Below, piece by piece: positions 32,645-42,388 of a stretch of DNA of 45,546 bases (position 1 is its first letter; every line of letters begins with the position of its first letter). The stretch covers positions 170,252 to 215,797 of the forward strand of contig WELB01000012.1 of assembly GCA_009602725.1 (NCBI GenBank), written 5' to 3'. Source of the DNA: Spirogloea muscicola (Eukaryota; Streptophyta; Zygnematophyceae; Spirogloeales; Spirogloeaceae). Under the pieces are notes generated by a model. It did no database searches and was not told the DNA's origin. It was given only the letters and a program-made list of their open reading frames with translations. A program made the translations under genes and the position numbers.

Positions 32645-33050
32645 GAATGGAGAAAGCGCGAGGAGCGCATGAAATGAAAGGGAGGCCAAGTCAAGCCAAT
32701 ACAATGTTCAGGAAGAGCCTAGTGCAATCTAAACAAGGCTACATAATACGGAGACTATACTGAGGTGCCTAAGGTAACATTAGTACCCACGGGTGAGCAC
32801 AAATAAATCCTACAAGCTAACTTGGGGAGCTGGAGCGCCGCCATGAAAGCCGGAGGCCTGACTTAGAGCGCGCCCTGCACGTTGATGAAGAGCCAATGCT
32901 TGCAAGCGCTGAATGGAGTGTGCATTGAGTGATGGAGGGGTTAAGTGGCCCAGTATAAAGGCATGCACATTGGCAGATGTACATCACCTGCTAAGCTGAC
33001 CCTCTCAGTGACCACGAGTCAGCACATAGAAGTCGCTAATTGATGCCCAA
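32645..33050 (+). repeat. Dispersed repeat copy (longest clean example)
   Basis: The block order is GCGCATGAAATGAAAGGGAG, GCCAAGTCAAGCCAATACAA, TGTTCAGGAAGAGCCTAGTG, GGTGCCTAAGGTAACATTAG, TACCCACGGGTGAGCACAAA, CTAACTTGGGGAGCTGGAGC, GCCGCCATGAAAGCCGGAGG, CCTGACTTAGAGCGCGCCCT. A second CCACGAGTCAGCACATAGAA follows at 33012. This copy is the best seed for a family consensus. Confidence 0.85.
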
Positions 33051-33284
33051 ATACCGGATGGCAACAGACAAGCCCGTGTGCCACCAGCTAAGGCTCGACC
33101 AGTTTTTTGGTGCAAAGCATGAGCCTGAGCTCGCTGCAAACAGGCTGACACACGACGTTGCAAAAACAACAAGTAGGCTGCCAGCATGTTCATCTGGGCT
33201 GGAAGCGTATCCTCACGTCGTGCATATCCTAGACTTGCGATGTTCTCAAGTGAGGTATGTAAACGAGGACCCAACGAGGACAGG

Positions 33285-33715
33285 GACAGGGAGAAGGGCT
33301 CGCCCATTACGGATAGGAGCTGGGAAAGCCAGCCCAAAAAGGAATGAACAAAGTACGAGAAGGGGCCAGGGGAAGCACTGAGGAAAACAAGCACAAGAAG
33401 AAACTAAGCAGCTACGAAGCACTCTGTAACCCCTGCTAAGCAGCCTCTGGTCAGAGAAACTTGGCTCCTGGAAGCCGGTTGGGCTGGACAGGGGGTCTGC
33501 TACCCGGAGATCAGTTTCTCTGACCTGCGGCTGCTCACCAGGCAATGGGAGAGTGGGGGGACGTTGAACCAAGGGACGTTGAATACCCAGTGGCCAGTGG
33601 AGTCGCAGTGTGCTTCAGCACTTGTTTTGGCCCCTTGGAACTCTGTTCTTTTCCTGGGCTGGCCACACATCACAGCCATCGCCCTGTACTGGGAGACTCT
33701 TCCCCTCGAGTGGAG
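33285..33715. repeat. Dispersed repeat fragments upstream of the methyltransferase
   Basis: 33295-33380 is a reverse copy (GGAGCTGGGAAAGCCAGCCC, then AAAAAGGAATGAACAAAGTA). 33630-33700 is a forward copy (CCCCTTGGAACTCTGTTCTT, CTGGGCTGGCCACACATCAC). Between them, 33415-33500 shares CACTCTGTAACCCCTGCTAA and CTGGAAGC with 19795-19860. Confidence 0.75.
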
Positions 33716-33818
33716 CGCTCGAGGCGGGGTTCGGGGTTTTAGGCTCCGTCAATCCCAGCAGCCGTATTCTGCCTGTAGACGCTCGCTGGTCCGCTGGCGG
33801 CGAGCGGCGGCGGCGGGC

Positions 33819-36800
33819 ATGGCGCGCCTGCTCGAGCAGGCCCGCTTGGCCGGCGGCTGGCAGGGCCTGCTGAGGCCCGCCGCCGTCGCCGNCCGCCGCG
33901 GCGACGAGCTCGAGCTCGAATGCGACAGCCTCGCCTTCAAGGTCTGAGCTCCGCAGCCTGCGCCGCCGTCGCTGCCGCCGCCGCCGGCGGCGGCCGGGAC
34001 TGCCGCAGCCACTGGGACTCGCCGCCGGGTCTCGCGGACGGCCCGGCGTTCCACGCAAACGCGCCTGATGCGGAAGTGCCACTGCCGGCGTTGCGCAGGG
34101 CATGGGCGTGTGCCGCATGGTGAGCAGCGGCTTTGTGGTGCTCTGCGAGCGCGCGTTGCCGGGCGAGCGCCTCGTCGCGCGCGTCGTGCGCCGCAAGCGC
34201 GGCTTCGCCGAGGTGAGGACTTGCATGCGGCCGCCCTGCCCTCACAGTCTCGGGCCACTGCAGATTCTTCTTAGGCCTCCAGCAAAGGGAAGGCTGCCCC
34301 TGAGAGCTCCGAGCGACGGCGCGCAGGCGTACAAGCTGCGGACGCTGTCGCCCCACCGCGACGCCGTGGACGCGCCCTGCCCGCACTTTGGCGACTGCGG
34401 CGGCTGCCGCTACCAGAACGTGGCCTACGGCGCGCAGCTGGCCACCAAGGAGCGCCAGGTGCAGGAGCTCGTGGCACGCATTGGGAACTTCGGGGAGAGC
34501 CGCGCCGCGGGCTCCTCGGGCGACTACATGCGGCCCATCGTGCCCTGCGCCAAGCAGTACCACTACCGCAACAAGGTGTCCAGGCTCACCCCCTCCATCT
34601 CTCACTTGACTTTGCCACTGAGTGACAGGACAGCTGTCTGTTCACATCCACTGGCTTCTGGGCTGAGCACCTCCATCTGCCCTTGCCAAGCTACTCGCTG
34701 AGTTGGCCCGAGCTTTGCACTGCTCGTGCGCCCCTGCAAGTGGGAGGGCGGGTGTGAGCTGCTCAGGCCTGCTTGTTAGACGGTCGGTCGCTTCTTCCGC
34801 TCTGGCCTCGCGGTCGCTGCCGGGGGTTCTGCTTCTTTCATTGATGAAGCTGATCGCCTCAGCTGCGCTGTAGGCTCATGAAGTTCGTGGCGGTGATCGC
34901 TGCAGATGGAGTTCTCATTTGGCACGAGGGAGTGGAGGCCCAGGTCAGCCATGGACTGCAGTGGCGACCAGGGTGTTGCAATGGAGGCAGATGGCGACGA
35001 GGATTCGAGCCTTAGTAGCGACTTTGTGCAGCCTGCTGCTGAGGCGCCACCAGCCACGACTCAGCCATTACCTAGTGCAAATCCAAAGGGCTTTGCGCTG
35101 GGGCTGCACGCGCCGAGGCGTTTTGATAAGATCTTGCCGATCCAGACCTGCCTGCTGCAGCACGACAGTGCCAATCAGGTGCCCATATCTGCCTCCACGC
35201 TCAGCCAGCAACGTGAAGCAGGTGTTAGTCAGGTCCGTTGACCGTAGAGAAAGCCACGGCAAGGCACGTCAAAAGGGACGGCAATGCGTCTTATTGCTAT
35301 ATCATTTAGTGGGGTAATGCTTGGGACAATCTTTATCTCAAAGTAAGTCATATGAAGCCGTGGCACCTGCTTCGTTCCTGGGCTTGGTGCAGCCAGAGAA
35401 GAGAGGGCTCTGACCATTGTTGCGACTGTCAGGTGTTGAGATTGGTGGACGAGTACTGCCGTGCCAGGCAGGAGGAGCTGCCGGCCTATGACAGCGTCAC
35501 CAAGGAGGGCTTTTGGCGCCACCTTGTACTTCGCCGGGGCAGGTGGAAGCGCGCCCCTTTTTCACCGTTGGGCACAATATTGGTGTTCCGAAGTTGTGAT
35601 GTCAGATCTGTGCGGTGGCCTCGTCTCTGGTCCTCAGTCCTTGAGGAGACTGGAACCTGGACTCACTTCTAGACATGGTAGCCTCTGTTGGGCCAGCTTC
35701 ATCCTTTAATCCGTTGCTGACGAGATGACCTCTGCTGTCCTCTGATCAACCACTTGACACGAAGCCTCTGGGCGCCATTGTTCCCTCCTGCCAGCACAGT
35801 GACCCCCTGACGGGCGAGCCGCAGCTGATGGTGCACATTGTCACGTCGGACCTTCGGCCTGATGTCGTGCAGCCCTTGGCTGACCTGATCGCAGCGCGCC
35901 ACCCTGAAGTGGTGCAGACTGCCTCCCTATCGTCCTGATGGCTTTTCTGGCTGGCAAGATATACTGCCTTTCATTGTTGAGTGCGCCATTGACCTCTTAA
36001 GGCACTAGCTTAGTATCAGGCAGAGACTGCTCATGCATGCAAGCAACCTCCTGTCCTTGTTGAAGTTATCAAATGCTAGCAGATGTATCACATGCCCACG
36101 CCTGTCATGGGCCCAAATCAGACGTCCAGTGCAATGTCTAATGACTAGGCAATGCAGGTCACTGTCGTCACTGGTGCAACATCAACCTTGTCGGATGTAT
36201 CCAGAGCTGAGAAGCAGATGGTCCTCTTTGGGCCAGGCACCATCAGCGAGAAGCTCCGTGGCCTCAATTTTCAGATCTCAGCCTCATCATTCTTTCAGAC
36301 TAACACTGAGCAGGTCTGCGCGCTTCCGGGGGCTCTTGACCAGCAATACCTTGTCTCAGCAGAATGCTAAAGCTTGAGCAATCGTCAGCCATTATGGCAC
36401 TGCGACGTTATGACACTGCGTTATACTTCGCAGAGCAGATTGTCCTAAGTCGAACGAAGTCAGTCTTGACTTAGACCTAAAGCCTAAACCCTATACCCTA
36501 ACCCTAAACCCTAACCAAGCTTCTTGATTGCTTCCGAGATACGTGACGCAGGCAGAAGTCCTGTACCGTATGGTGGAGGATGCGTGCAACCTCAAGGGAG
36601 ATGGCAGTGAGGTGGTCCTTGACCTGTTCTGTGGCACGGGCACAATTGGCCTCTCTCTTGCGAGCAAGTATGGAGCTCAAGTCAGGCAGCGCAATGCTGT
36701 CAGATGGCATGATAGATCTGCCCTTTCTTTCAACCTCACATGTTGCAATCTTACCAGTCAGCTCTATCTCAGCTGACTCAATGAGCAAGGTCTCCTATTG

Positions 36801-37601
36801 TGCATTTTGCACCTGCTGAATAGATTCCTTGGTCTCTATCAGGGTTCGCCATGTCTACGGCTATGAGCTCGTGGCTGAGGCGGTGGCTGATGCCTGGCAG
36901 AATGCGGAGAGCAACAGCATTTTGAATGCAACATTTGTCCAGGGGGATCTGGGCAAGCTTTCAGACAACTTTGGAGCATCCTTTCCAAGGCCAGATGTCA
37001 TCATAGTTGGTACGCAGCCTTAAGACATGGTTGTGCTGCCGGTGTTGCATGCAGTGGTCAACAGTTGTGGTATGTCACGATACGGGGTAAATCCTGCATA
37101 CTTGCTTCTTCCCAGCCTGACATTCCATTCAACATTCTGGTTGTGGCAGATCCCAATCGACCTGGAATGACAAGGAAATTGCTTAATTTCCTGGCACACT
37201 CTGGGTCTCCAAGAATTGTATACGTGTCGTGCAACCCTGCAACATGCTCACGAGATTTGGCCATTCTTTGTCACGGATCGGTCAGCAGTCCAGTGCTATG
37301 CTCACTTGCTATATATAGAGCTGAGAGTGTGCTAAATTTATGGTTATTTGTTTGTGGTTCTCTCTTTTGTGGCTCTTCCTTTCCTTCACCTCGGCACATT
37401 CGGAAAGTGATGGGACTGTGAGTTTTGCAGAGGTGGTGTCTGAATTCCAAAGTGTGCATATGGCAGGAGGAAGGCCCAAGGCATGAGGGGCCTTATCAAC
37501 TCCTGAACGTTCAGCCAGTGGACATGTTTCCACACACGCCGCATGTGGAGTGCGTGTGCTCGTTGCAGTTGAGGGAGCTGTCTGGTGTTGGCACACTTTG
37601 A
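33819..37601 (+). CDS. TrmA/RumA-type RNA (uracil-C5)-methyltransferase
   Basis: Eleven exons: 33819-33941, 34099-34212, 34327-34575, 34906-35178, 35433-35542, 35800-35911, 36158-36313, 36552-36667, 36843-37009, 37150-37280, 37467-37601 (561 residues; phases agree). An N-terminal TRAM-like domain contains GMGVCRMVSSGFVVLCERAL. The iron-sulfur ligands are CPHFGDCGGC plus the Cys in IVPCAKQYHYRNK. Also visible are MEFSFGTREW, GLHAPRRFDKIL, FQISASSFFQTNTEQAEVLY, SAM motif I DLFCGTGTIGLSLA, DVIIVDPNRPGM, the catalytic-Cys motif VYVSCNPATCSRDL and the terminal VQPVDMFPHTPHVECV. It transfers methyl from SAM to C5 of a uridine in tRNA or rRNA. The plant orthologue group is probably organellar, but no clear transit peptide is visible. 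Residues between MEFSF and GLHAP hold an acidic, Ser-rich insert. One base (33892) is N, leaving one residue unknown. Confidence 0.93.
36476..36517. repeat. Interstitial plant-type telomere repeat
   Basis: Degenerate then clean CCCTAAA units (CCTAAAGCCTAAACCC, TATACCCTAACCC, TAAACCCTAACC) lie inside intron 7 of the methyltransferase gene, between exons ending at 36313 and starting at 36552. Confidence 0.88.
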
Positions 37602-38059
37602 TGAGCGTGAAGGAGGATATCCAGCATTAGGCTGGTCATACATTGTAACCCGCAGCTTCCTTGGAGCTGACTCAGAGCCTGTGCCCTCTGCCTCGCATCA
37701 AGGCCGGAAGGGTGGTGGGGCCATAATTTTCTGATATTTTCATTTCCAAGTATGGAAGTCTGGATGAGAAGAAAGAGATTCTGCATCGAATACAATTTCG
37801 ATCCCAAGCAGATTCCTGTCCAGGTTGCAAAGTTTTCACCAGAAAACCTAGTGATGAGTGCAGCTGGAGACGAGATATAAGACGCCCCTTGTGGGCCCAT
37901 TATCTGTCTACGCACATCAGCTTGTGCTAAATCCAGAGTTTGATTGATAGGTGCTTCTGGTACGTTCTCCCCCTGTCTCTGCACATTAGCTTGTGATGAC
38001 GTAGTTGTAGGTCCATCGGAATCAGGAGAACGCTTGCTAGAACATTTTCCTAGGCCCAA
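37511..38059 (-). pseudogene. Possible Ty1-copia Gag-like remnant
   Basis: A 182-codon minus-strand frame carries ALITRFSGENFATWTGI near its middle. This resembles the start of copia Gag (F.G.NF..WK). The downstream half lacks the expected helical pattern and zinc knuckle, so a frameshift or chance is possible. Its 3' end overlaps the last exon of the methyltransferase on the other strand. A copia pol fragment lies 2.6 kb away, which makes an old element plausible but unproven. Confidence 0.3.
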
Positions 38060-38643
38060 GTCACACCGGGACGGACGGACGGACGGAGGGGTACGTGTCG
38101 CGCGGTGTTATGGGACGTCCGGCTTCACAACCTTGCGCGCCCGGACGCGGACGCGCGCCACGGAGGCGCCACATCGGGCGCTGACTAGGACGGCTCTTGG
38201 GGGCGTTAAGGAGGAAACGCGCGCGTTTGCCACGAGGGCGGACGGAATCGGGCGCAGTTCCTGTTGAGCTGGGCTATCCGTTAGTACCCAATTAGGGCTA
38301 ACCGAAAGCCCAGGTCCCCGGAGCATTACCGTCGTTACTCAGTTGGGGCTCGAGCGATGGAGAAGCGGCGCTCTTGGAGGGAGGAGTGCCGCGCTCGTTC
38401 CTCGCCTTCTTGCCCTTGGCGGTGACAGCGGCAGGGTCCGGCAGGAAGCAGGCCGGCAGCTGACTCAAGGCAGGTGGCGTGGGCGCTGGCAAGCAAGGAG
38501 GAGCAGTGGGCGAAAGGTTCGGTGGCTCCTGTTAGAGTGAGGGAGCTTGTGATCACTCGACCCCCTTTTGCCTACATTGAAAGAGTGCAAACCACATGGG
38601 CACAGTGGATCCCGGCCGGTCAGCCCGCCGGGGGCCCAAGGTG

Positions 38644-38733
38644 GGCCGGCTGCAGAGCCGGCCCGAGGTGTCCGTTGAGCTAGTCGGGCAGGGGCCAGCT
38701 GCAGAGCCGGCCCAAGGTGTCCGTTAAGCTAGT
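38644..38733. repeat. Tandem duplication carrying a palindrome
   Basis: Two units of about 42 bases (from 38644 and from 38693) contain CTGCAGAGCCGGCCC and AGGTGTCCGTT..GCTAGT. In the first, GGGCCGGCT GCAG AGCCGGCCC is a perfect inverted repeat with a 4-base centre. In the second, one arm base is changed. Both lie inside the candidate transposon. Confidence 0.85.
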
Positions 38734-38984
38734 GAAGTCCACAAGTGTGAGGCACATACTCACACGTGTGCTCTGCCTACGTGTCACCCTGACGGTCCGG
38801 GCAAGCTGCCCTCGAAGCGACAGGCGCTTCCCTAAGTGGGACACTTAAATTAATATGAAGAATAACGAAAGGAGCTAATGCCTATATTCTAACAGTTCCG
38901 TCCACCCCCCCCCCTCCCCCGTCCACGCTGTTGGACCCGGAAAATGCTGCCCGGCCTGCCTGAAGAGGGTCAGTACTTCCCCTG

Positions 38985-39070
38985 GCCCCTTCTCGTCCTT
39001 TGTTCATTCTTTCTTGCTGGCCTTTTCCAGCCCCTATCCTCAATGGGCGAGCCCTCTCTCTCAGTCGGCA
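38985..39070 (+). repeat. Dispersed repeat core inside the TIR element
   Basis: CCCCTTCTCGTCCTTTGTTC, CTTGCTGGCCTTTTCCAGCC and CAATGGGCGAGCCC match the forward core order. Its position within the 38.05-40.2 kb element suggests nesting or capture. Confidence 0.65.
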
Positions 39071-40441
39071 CCCACCCCTCCCCGGCCCCCATCCTCACCA
39101 GCAGGCCCGGGGGAGCGTGACCAGCCTCCCCTTCGCCCCCGCCTCCCTCCTCCCCTCCCCCCCTCTCGTGATCAGAAGGTCGCGCGCCCTCCCGCCCCCG
39201 TCCCGGCAGCTCTGGCCTGCAGCGCTGTCATAGCGCCAGCCTGATCGCCAAGGCCGCACAGTCTCCGGATAGCCGCGGTCGGCGGGGCAGCTGCAGCCGG
39301 TGGCTGCCATGGCAGCTGCTGACATGCCGGGCGCAGCCTGCGACGAGGGCAACAGCGGCCTCGCCGCCGATGCCAGCGCTACCAGCGCCAACAGCGCCAG
39401 CCGGCGGGGGCACTCCGGCGCGCGGGGGCGCGAGGCCGATGCGCATCATCAGCCCCAACGTGGACCTCCGGCAGCAACAAGTGCAAGAAAGTGGTGGAGG
39501 CAGCAGCCCCGGGGCTGACGGCAGGGGCGCATGGAGGCATGAATGGACAGTCGCGCTTCTACACGCTAGAGGAGCCGTTGATCTGGCCAAGAAGAGCGGC
39601 AAGGTCAGGCAAGGTGAGCACCGGTCTGCGCTATTGCTCATCGTTGCTGACGGTCTTCCGCGACAACAGCTGTCACTGAACCACACACCGCCTCTTGTCT
39701 CTTTTTGGCCAAGGGCTGGCTGATTGGAAGAAAATCCACACCACCATTTCGACAATTATCCGAGCTCAACAAGGATGAGGAAGCTTGCAGGGCGAATTAC
39801 AAACGTAAGTCCTGCTCGGTGAAGTCGACCTGCAGCTGCTGGAGCCTGCCGGTGCAGCATCATTGTGGCCACGACAGCCATGAGCCGGAGCTGCCTTGCT
39901 CGGAGCAGCTGCCAGATGGCCAGGACTGCGATGATGATGCAGCATTTCCGCCTCCGCTCGGGCTCCATGCCTGCAGGCCTGGTCGGCAGCGGGAGGGGGA
40001 GCTTACGCCTGCGGGTGTCGCTCGACCAAGCTGCAGGCGGCGGCGCTGCTGCTGGAATTTGAAGCTGCTGCCCGGGCGTGCCGGGCAGCTAGTCCAGCGT
40101 GGCCGGCGGTTCCGCACGTGCAGGCGGGCCTCGGCCTTCGTGGCGCGTCCACGCCCCCCACGGGGCGGACGCCAAGCGTCCCGTCCGTCCGTCCCGGTGT
40201 GAATCGGCCCTAAATGATGTCTGGCTGTTTTCCACATATTCTCTGCAATTCATCATCATGGTGATTGACTCCAAGGCAAACAACATCTTCAGTGTCGGAA
40301 AGGTGAGATGATTCCTGTCCTATTGTGATCTGTGCAGTGGATGCGTTTGCAACTATGTTGTCATGATCTTCTTGATCAATAATAGAATCATATGTAAATG
40401 GTGTAAAGTCAGAATCTCCTAGACTTATACTAGATTTAAAC

Positions 40442-40703
40442 GTCTAGATTCTCATTGGAAAATGGCGTCTCTAGATAGGATAAGAACCTCTGTAGCAGGA
40501 TCAAAGAAGCGATACGCTTTGCTATGTTGGTCATGAATAACAAAAAGATATCTAGCACTTTTCGCATCATAGTTTCCCCTAAGATCTTTCTGGGTATGGT
40601 TTTACCTTCGTTTACGCTACCGCAGGTGTAATCTGAGGTAATGTCCTCGTCATAGAGGAATCGTTTAGGTATACTGCAGTTGTAACAGCTTCAGCCAGAA
40701 TTG
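40442..40703 (-). mobile_element. Ty1-copia pol fragment, minus-strand copy (decayed)
   Basis: On the minus strand the sequence translates, with several stops, to LAEAVTTAVYLND, PQITPAV and TKVKP, ending in the same bases as the plus-strand copy at 40715-41013. It is the reverse-oriented partner of that copy. These residues correspond to the segment between integrase core and reverse transcriptase of copia polyproteins. Confidence 0.75.
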
Positions 40704-40714
40704 TTTGATCAGTC

Positions 40715-41013
40715 TTGCTGAGTGAAGCTGTCGCAACTGCTGTAAACCAAAAAACTCTCTCTATGATCAGGACTATACCCAAAATTACACCTGCAGAAGT
40801 GCGGACGAAGGTAAAACCGAATGTGTCACATCTTATGACCGTTGGCTACGATCTTTTATTCATATACAGAAAGGTCTTAGGGGAAAATTCGAAGCGAAAA
40901 GTGCTAGATATTGTTGTAGGTCATAACCAACATAGCAAAGCATATCGCTCTTTGATCCTGCTACAGAGTGTATCATCCTATCTAGAGACGCAATCTTCGA
41001 TGAAAATCTAGAC
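40715..41013 (+). mobile_element. Ty1-copia pol fragment, plus-strand copy (open frame)
   Basis: A frame of about 98 codons, open throughout, reads LSEAVATAVNQ, ITPAEVRTKVKPNVSHLMTV, GYDLLFIYRK, then KVLDIVVGHNQHSKAYRSL. This follows the copia pattern W.EA...A.YL.NR, TP.E.W...KP.VSHLR.FG, K...C..VGY....KAYR. No reverse transcriptase, LTR or RNase H is seen nearby, so it is an isolated fragment. It lies head to head with a second copy, separated by about 11 bases. Confidence 0.8.
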
Positions 41014-42388
41014 AGTTGTCCGAATCAGTTGGTGCATGTGGCCCGGACAGCACAGCAGTTATGACGCAATGACTTGACAACTGCGAGTGTGCAGTGACTA
41101 CCGGGTCGCAGAGGACACGGCATGGCTGGACGTTGATGGCAAAGGCCAGTTGTAGCAAGGTGACTAGCACCTGACACCGCGTGTAGATGAAGACAGAATA
41201 AGACTTAGTGGCAGTTAGGCTAAGTTATGACAGAAATCTTGCTGTGGTCAGTTTGGTACTTAAGCTTCTGCATGGGTCCTGGAGTGTGTGCCGGGCCACT
41301 TCCAAACAGCCAAGCTGTATTGGTGCCTTCTATCAGCCTGCCGCTCTGCCACTTTTGTGTGCAAGTGCTGTTGCCTGACACTGGAGCTGGCATGGTAGCA
41401 ACCACTGTGCCGTTTAAGAAGCATCTGTGACCTACTCTGCTTACATCAGTGTGTCCAGATGATGGTCCTCGCCAAATACACTGTCAACGCATGCAGATTG
41501 GCCTCTCCCAACGAGTCAGGTTTACTGTCTAGCCACCCTTTCGTGCTCTACGGTCATCATCAAGAAGCGAGTCTAGCTGGTCCAGACGGGTTGCTAGCCT
41601 CCCACTATGCTCCGTGGTTGCTGCCACGCTTCCACCGACCAGGCTATCTGTTTCCCAGTCCTCCAGGAGCACGCACATGGATAAGCAAGAGGGGCGCGTT
41701 TCTTGCATGAAAAGCAGAACAGCCTTGCACAACATTTTCCCACGTCGCGGATACCTGGTCTTGGCCGACCAATGACATTGCAACAGGATCACAGTGCCTG
41801 CGGGAGCTGGCTGCAGGTCGGATAGGATTGCCAGTTGATTGCAGGCAAATGTTTTGGAAACAAGCTGTTGAGATAAAGCATTATAGTGTAACGGAGTCAT
41901 GTATGCACATGGGCTTGGCTGACAGCAGGATGATCAATTTGTATATCAAAATGGGACCGGCAGACCCACACTCTACATTGGACCTAATGCAGGACCTTTT
42001 CAAACGAAGCAACAGAAGCATCATACGGAAAGCGCCAATTTGGCCTGCCTTCCCGTTGATGCAAACTGCCTGATTAATACCTCTTGACTTTAATCTAAAC
42101 TGTTCTGTACAGGCGTGCTACAGCAGGGTCACTAATTCCCAGCGCATACACATGGTGAGCAAGCCCCTTGACAGGCTGCACTTCCCTTGCACTTCCCGTT
42201 TACGCACTTTCTTGATCCCATGGTCACCATGGGGCCGGCAAGGCCCGCCAGCAGTCCAAGGCCGTGCACCTCCGAATCACAAGGCGCACAGCGTTGGAAG
42301 CAGCGCGACATAGCCTGCATACTGGGGGTTTGGTTTCAACTAGGTCAGCCTCTGAGGCTCCTGCAACCCTGCTACCTCATTAGAAATC
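41014..42388. other. Intergenic; one weak minus-strand frame
   Basis: No firm gene. The minus-strand frame 41900-41529 ends in LLEDWETDSLVGGSVAATTE and DQLDSLLDDDRRARKGG, which has protein-like composition and could be a terminal exon, but I cannot place it in a family. The ACR gene 3' end lies at the right edge. Confidence 0.35.

Larger units (their letters stand above)
38053..40212. mobile_element. Candidate TIR DNA transposon, PIF/Harbinger-like
   Basis: The left end reads TAGGCCCAAGTCACACCGGG then ACGGACGGACGG. The reverse complement of the right end reads TAGGGCCGATTCACACCGGG then ACGGACGGACGG. The termini are therefore inverted repeats of about 30 bases bounding 2.16 kb. Inside, a minus-strand frame begins MEPERRRKCCIIIAVLAIWQ (39968), like the Arg/Leu-rich starts of many plant Harbinger transposases. 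A plus-strand stretch (RHEWTVALLHARGAVDLAKK, then DWKKIHTTIST and EEACRANYKR in shifted frames) recalls a decayed Myb/SANT accessory protein. No catalytic DDE region was found. Family assignment is tentative. The target duplication is unclear (CTA left, TAA right). Confidence 0.55.

Noticed and set aside
33564-33818. In-frame extension upstream of the methyltransferase ATG
   Set aside because: Translates a dispersed repeat copy (CTGGGCTGGCC...); the conserved protein and a good ATG context begin at 33819.
7780-39070. CRISPR-like array interpretation of the recurring core
   Set aside because: Copies are irregularly spaced over tens of kb, on both strands and diverged, in a eukaryotic genome; they are interspersed repeats.
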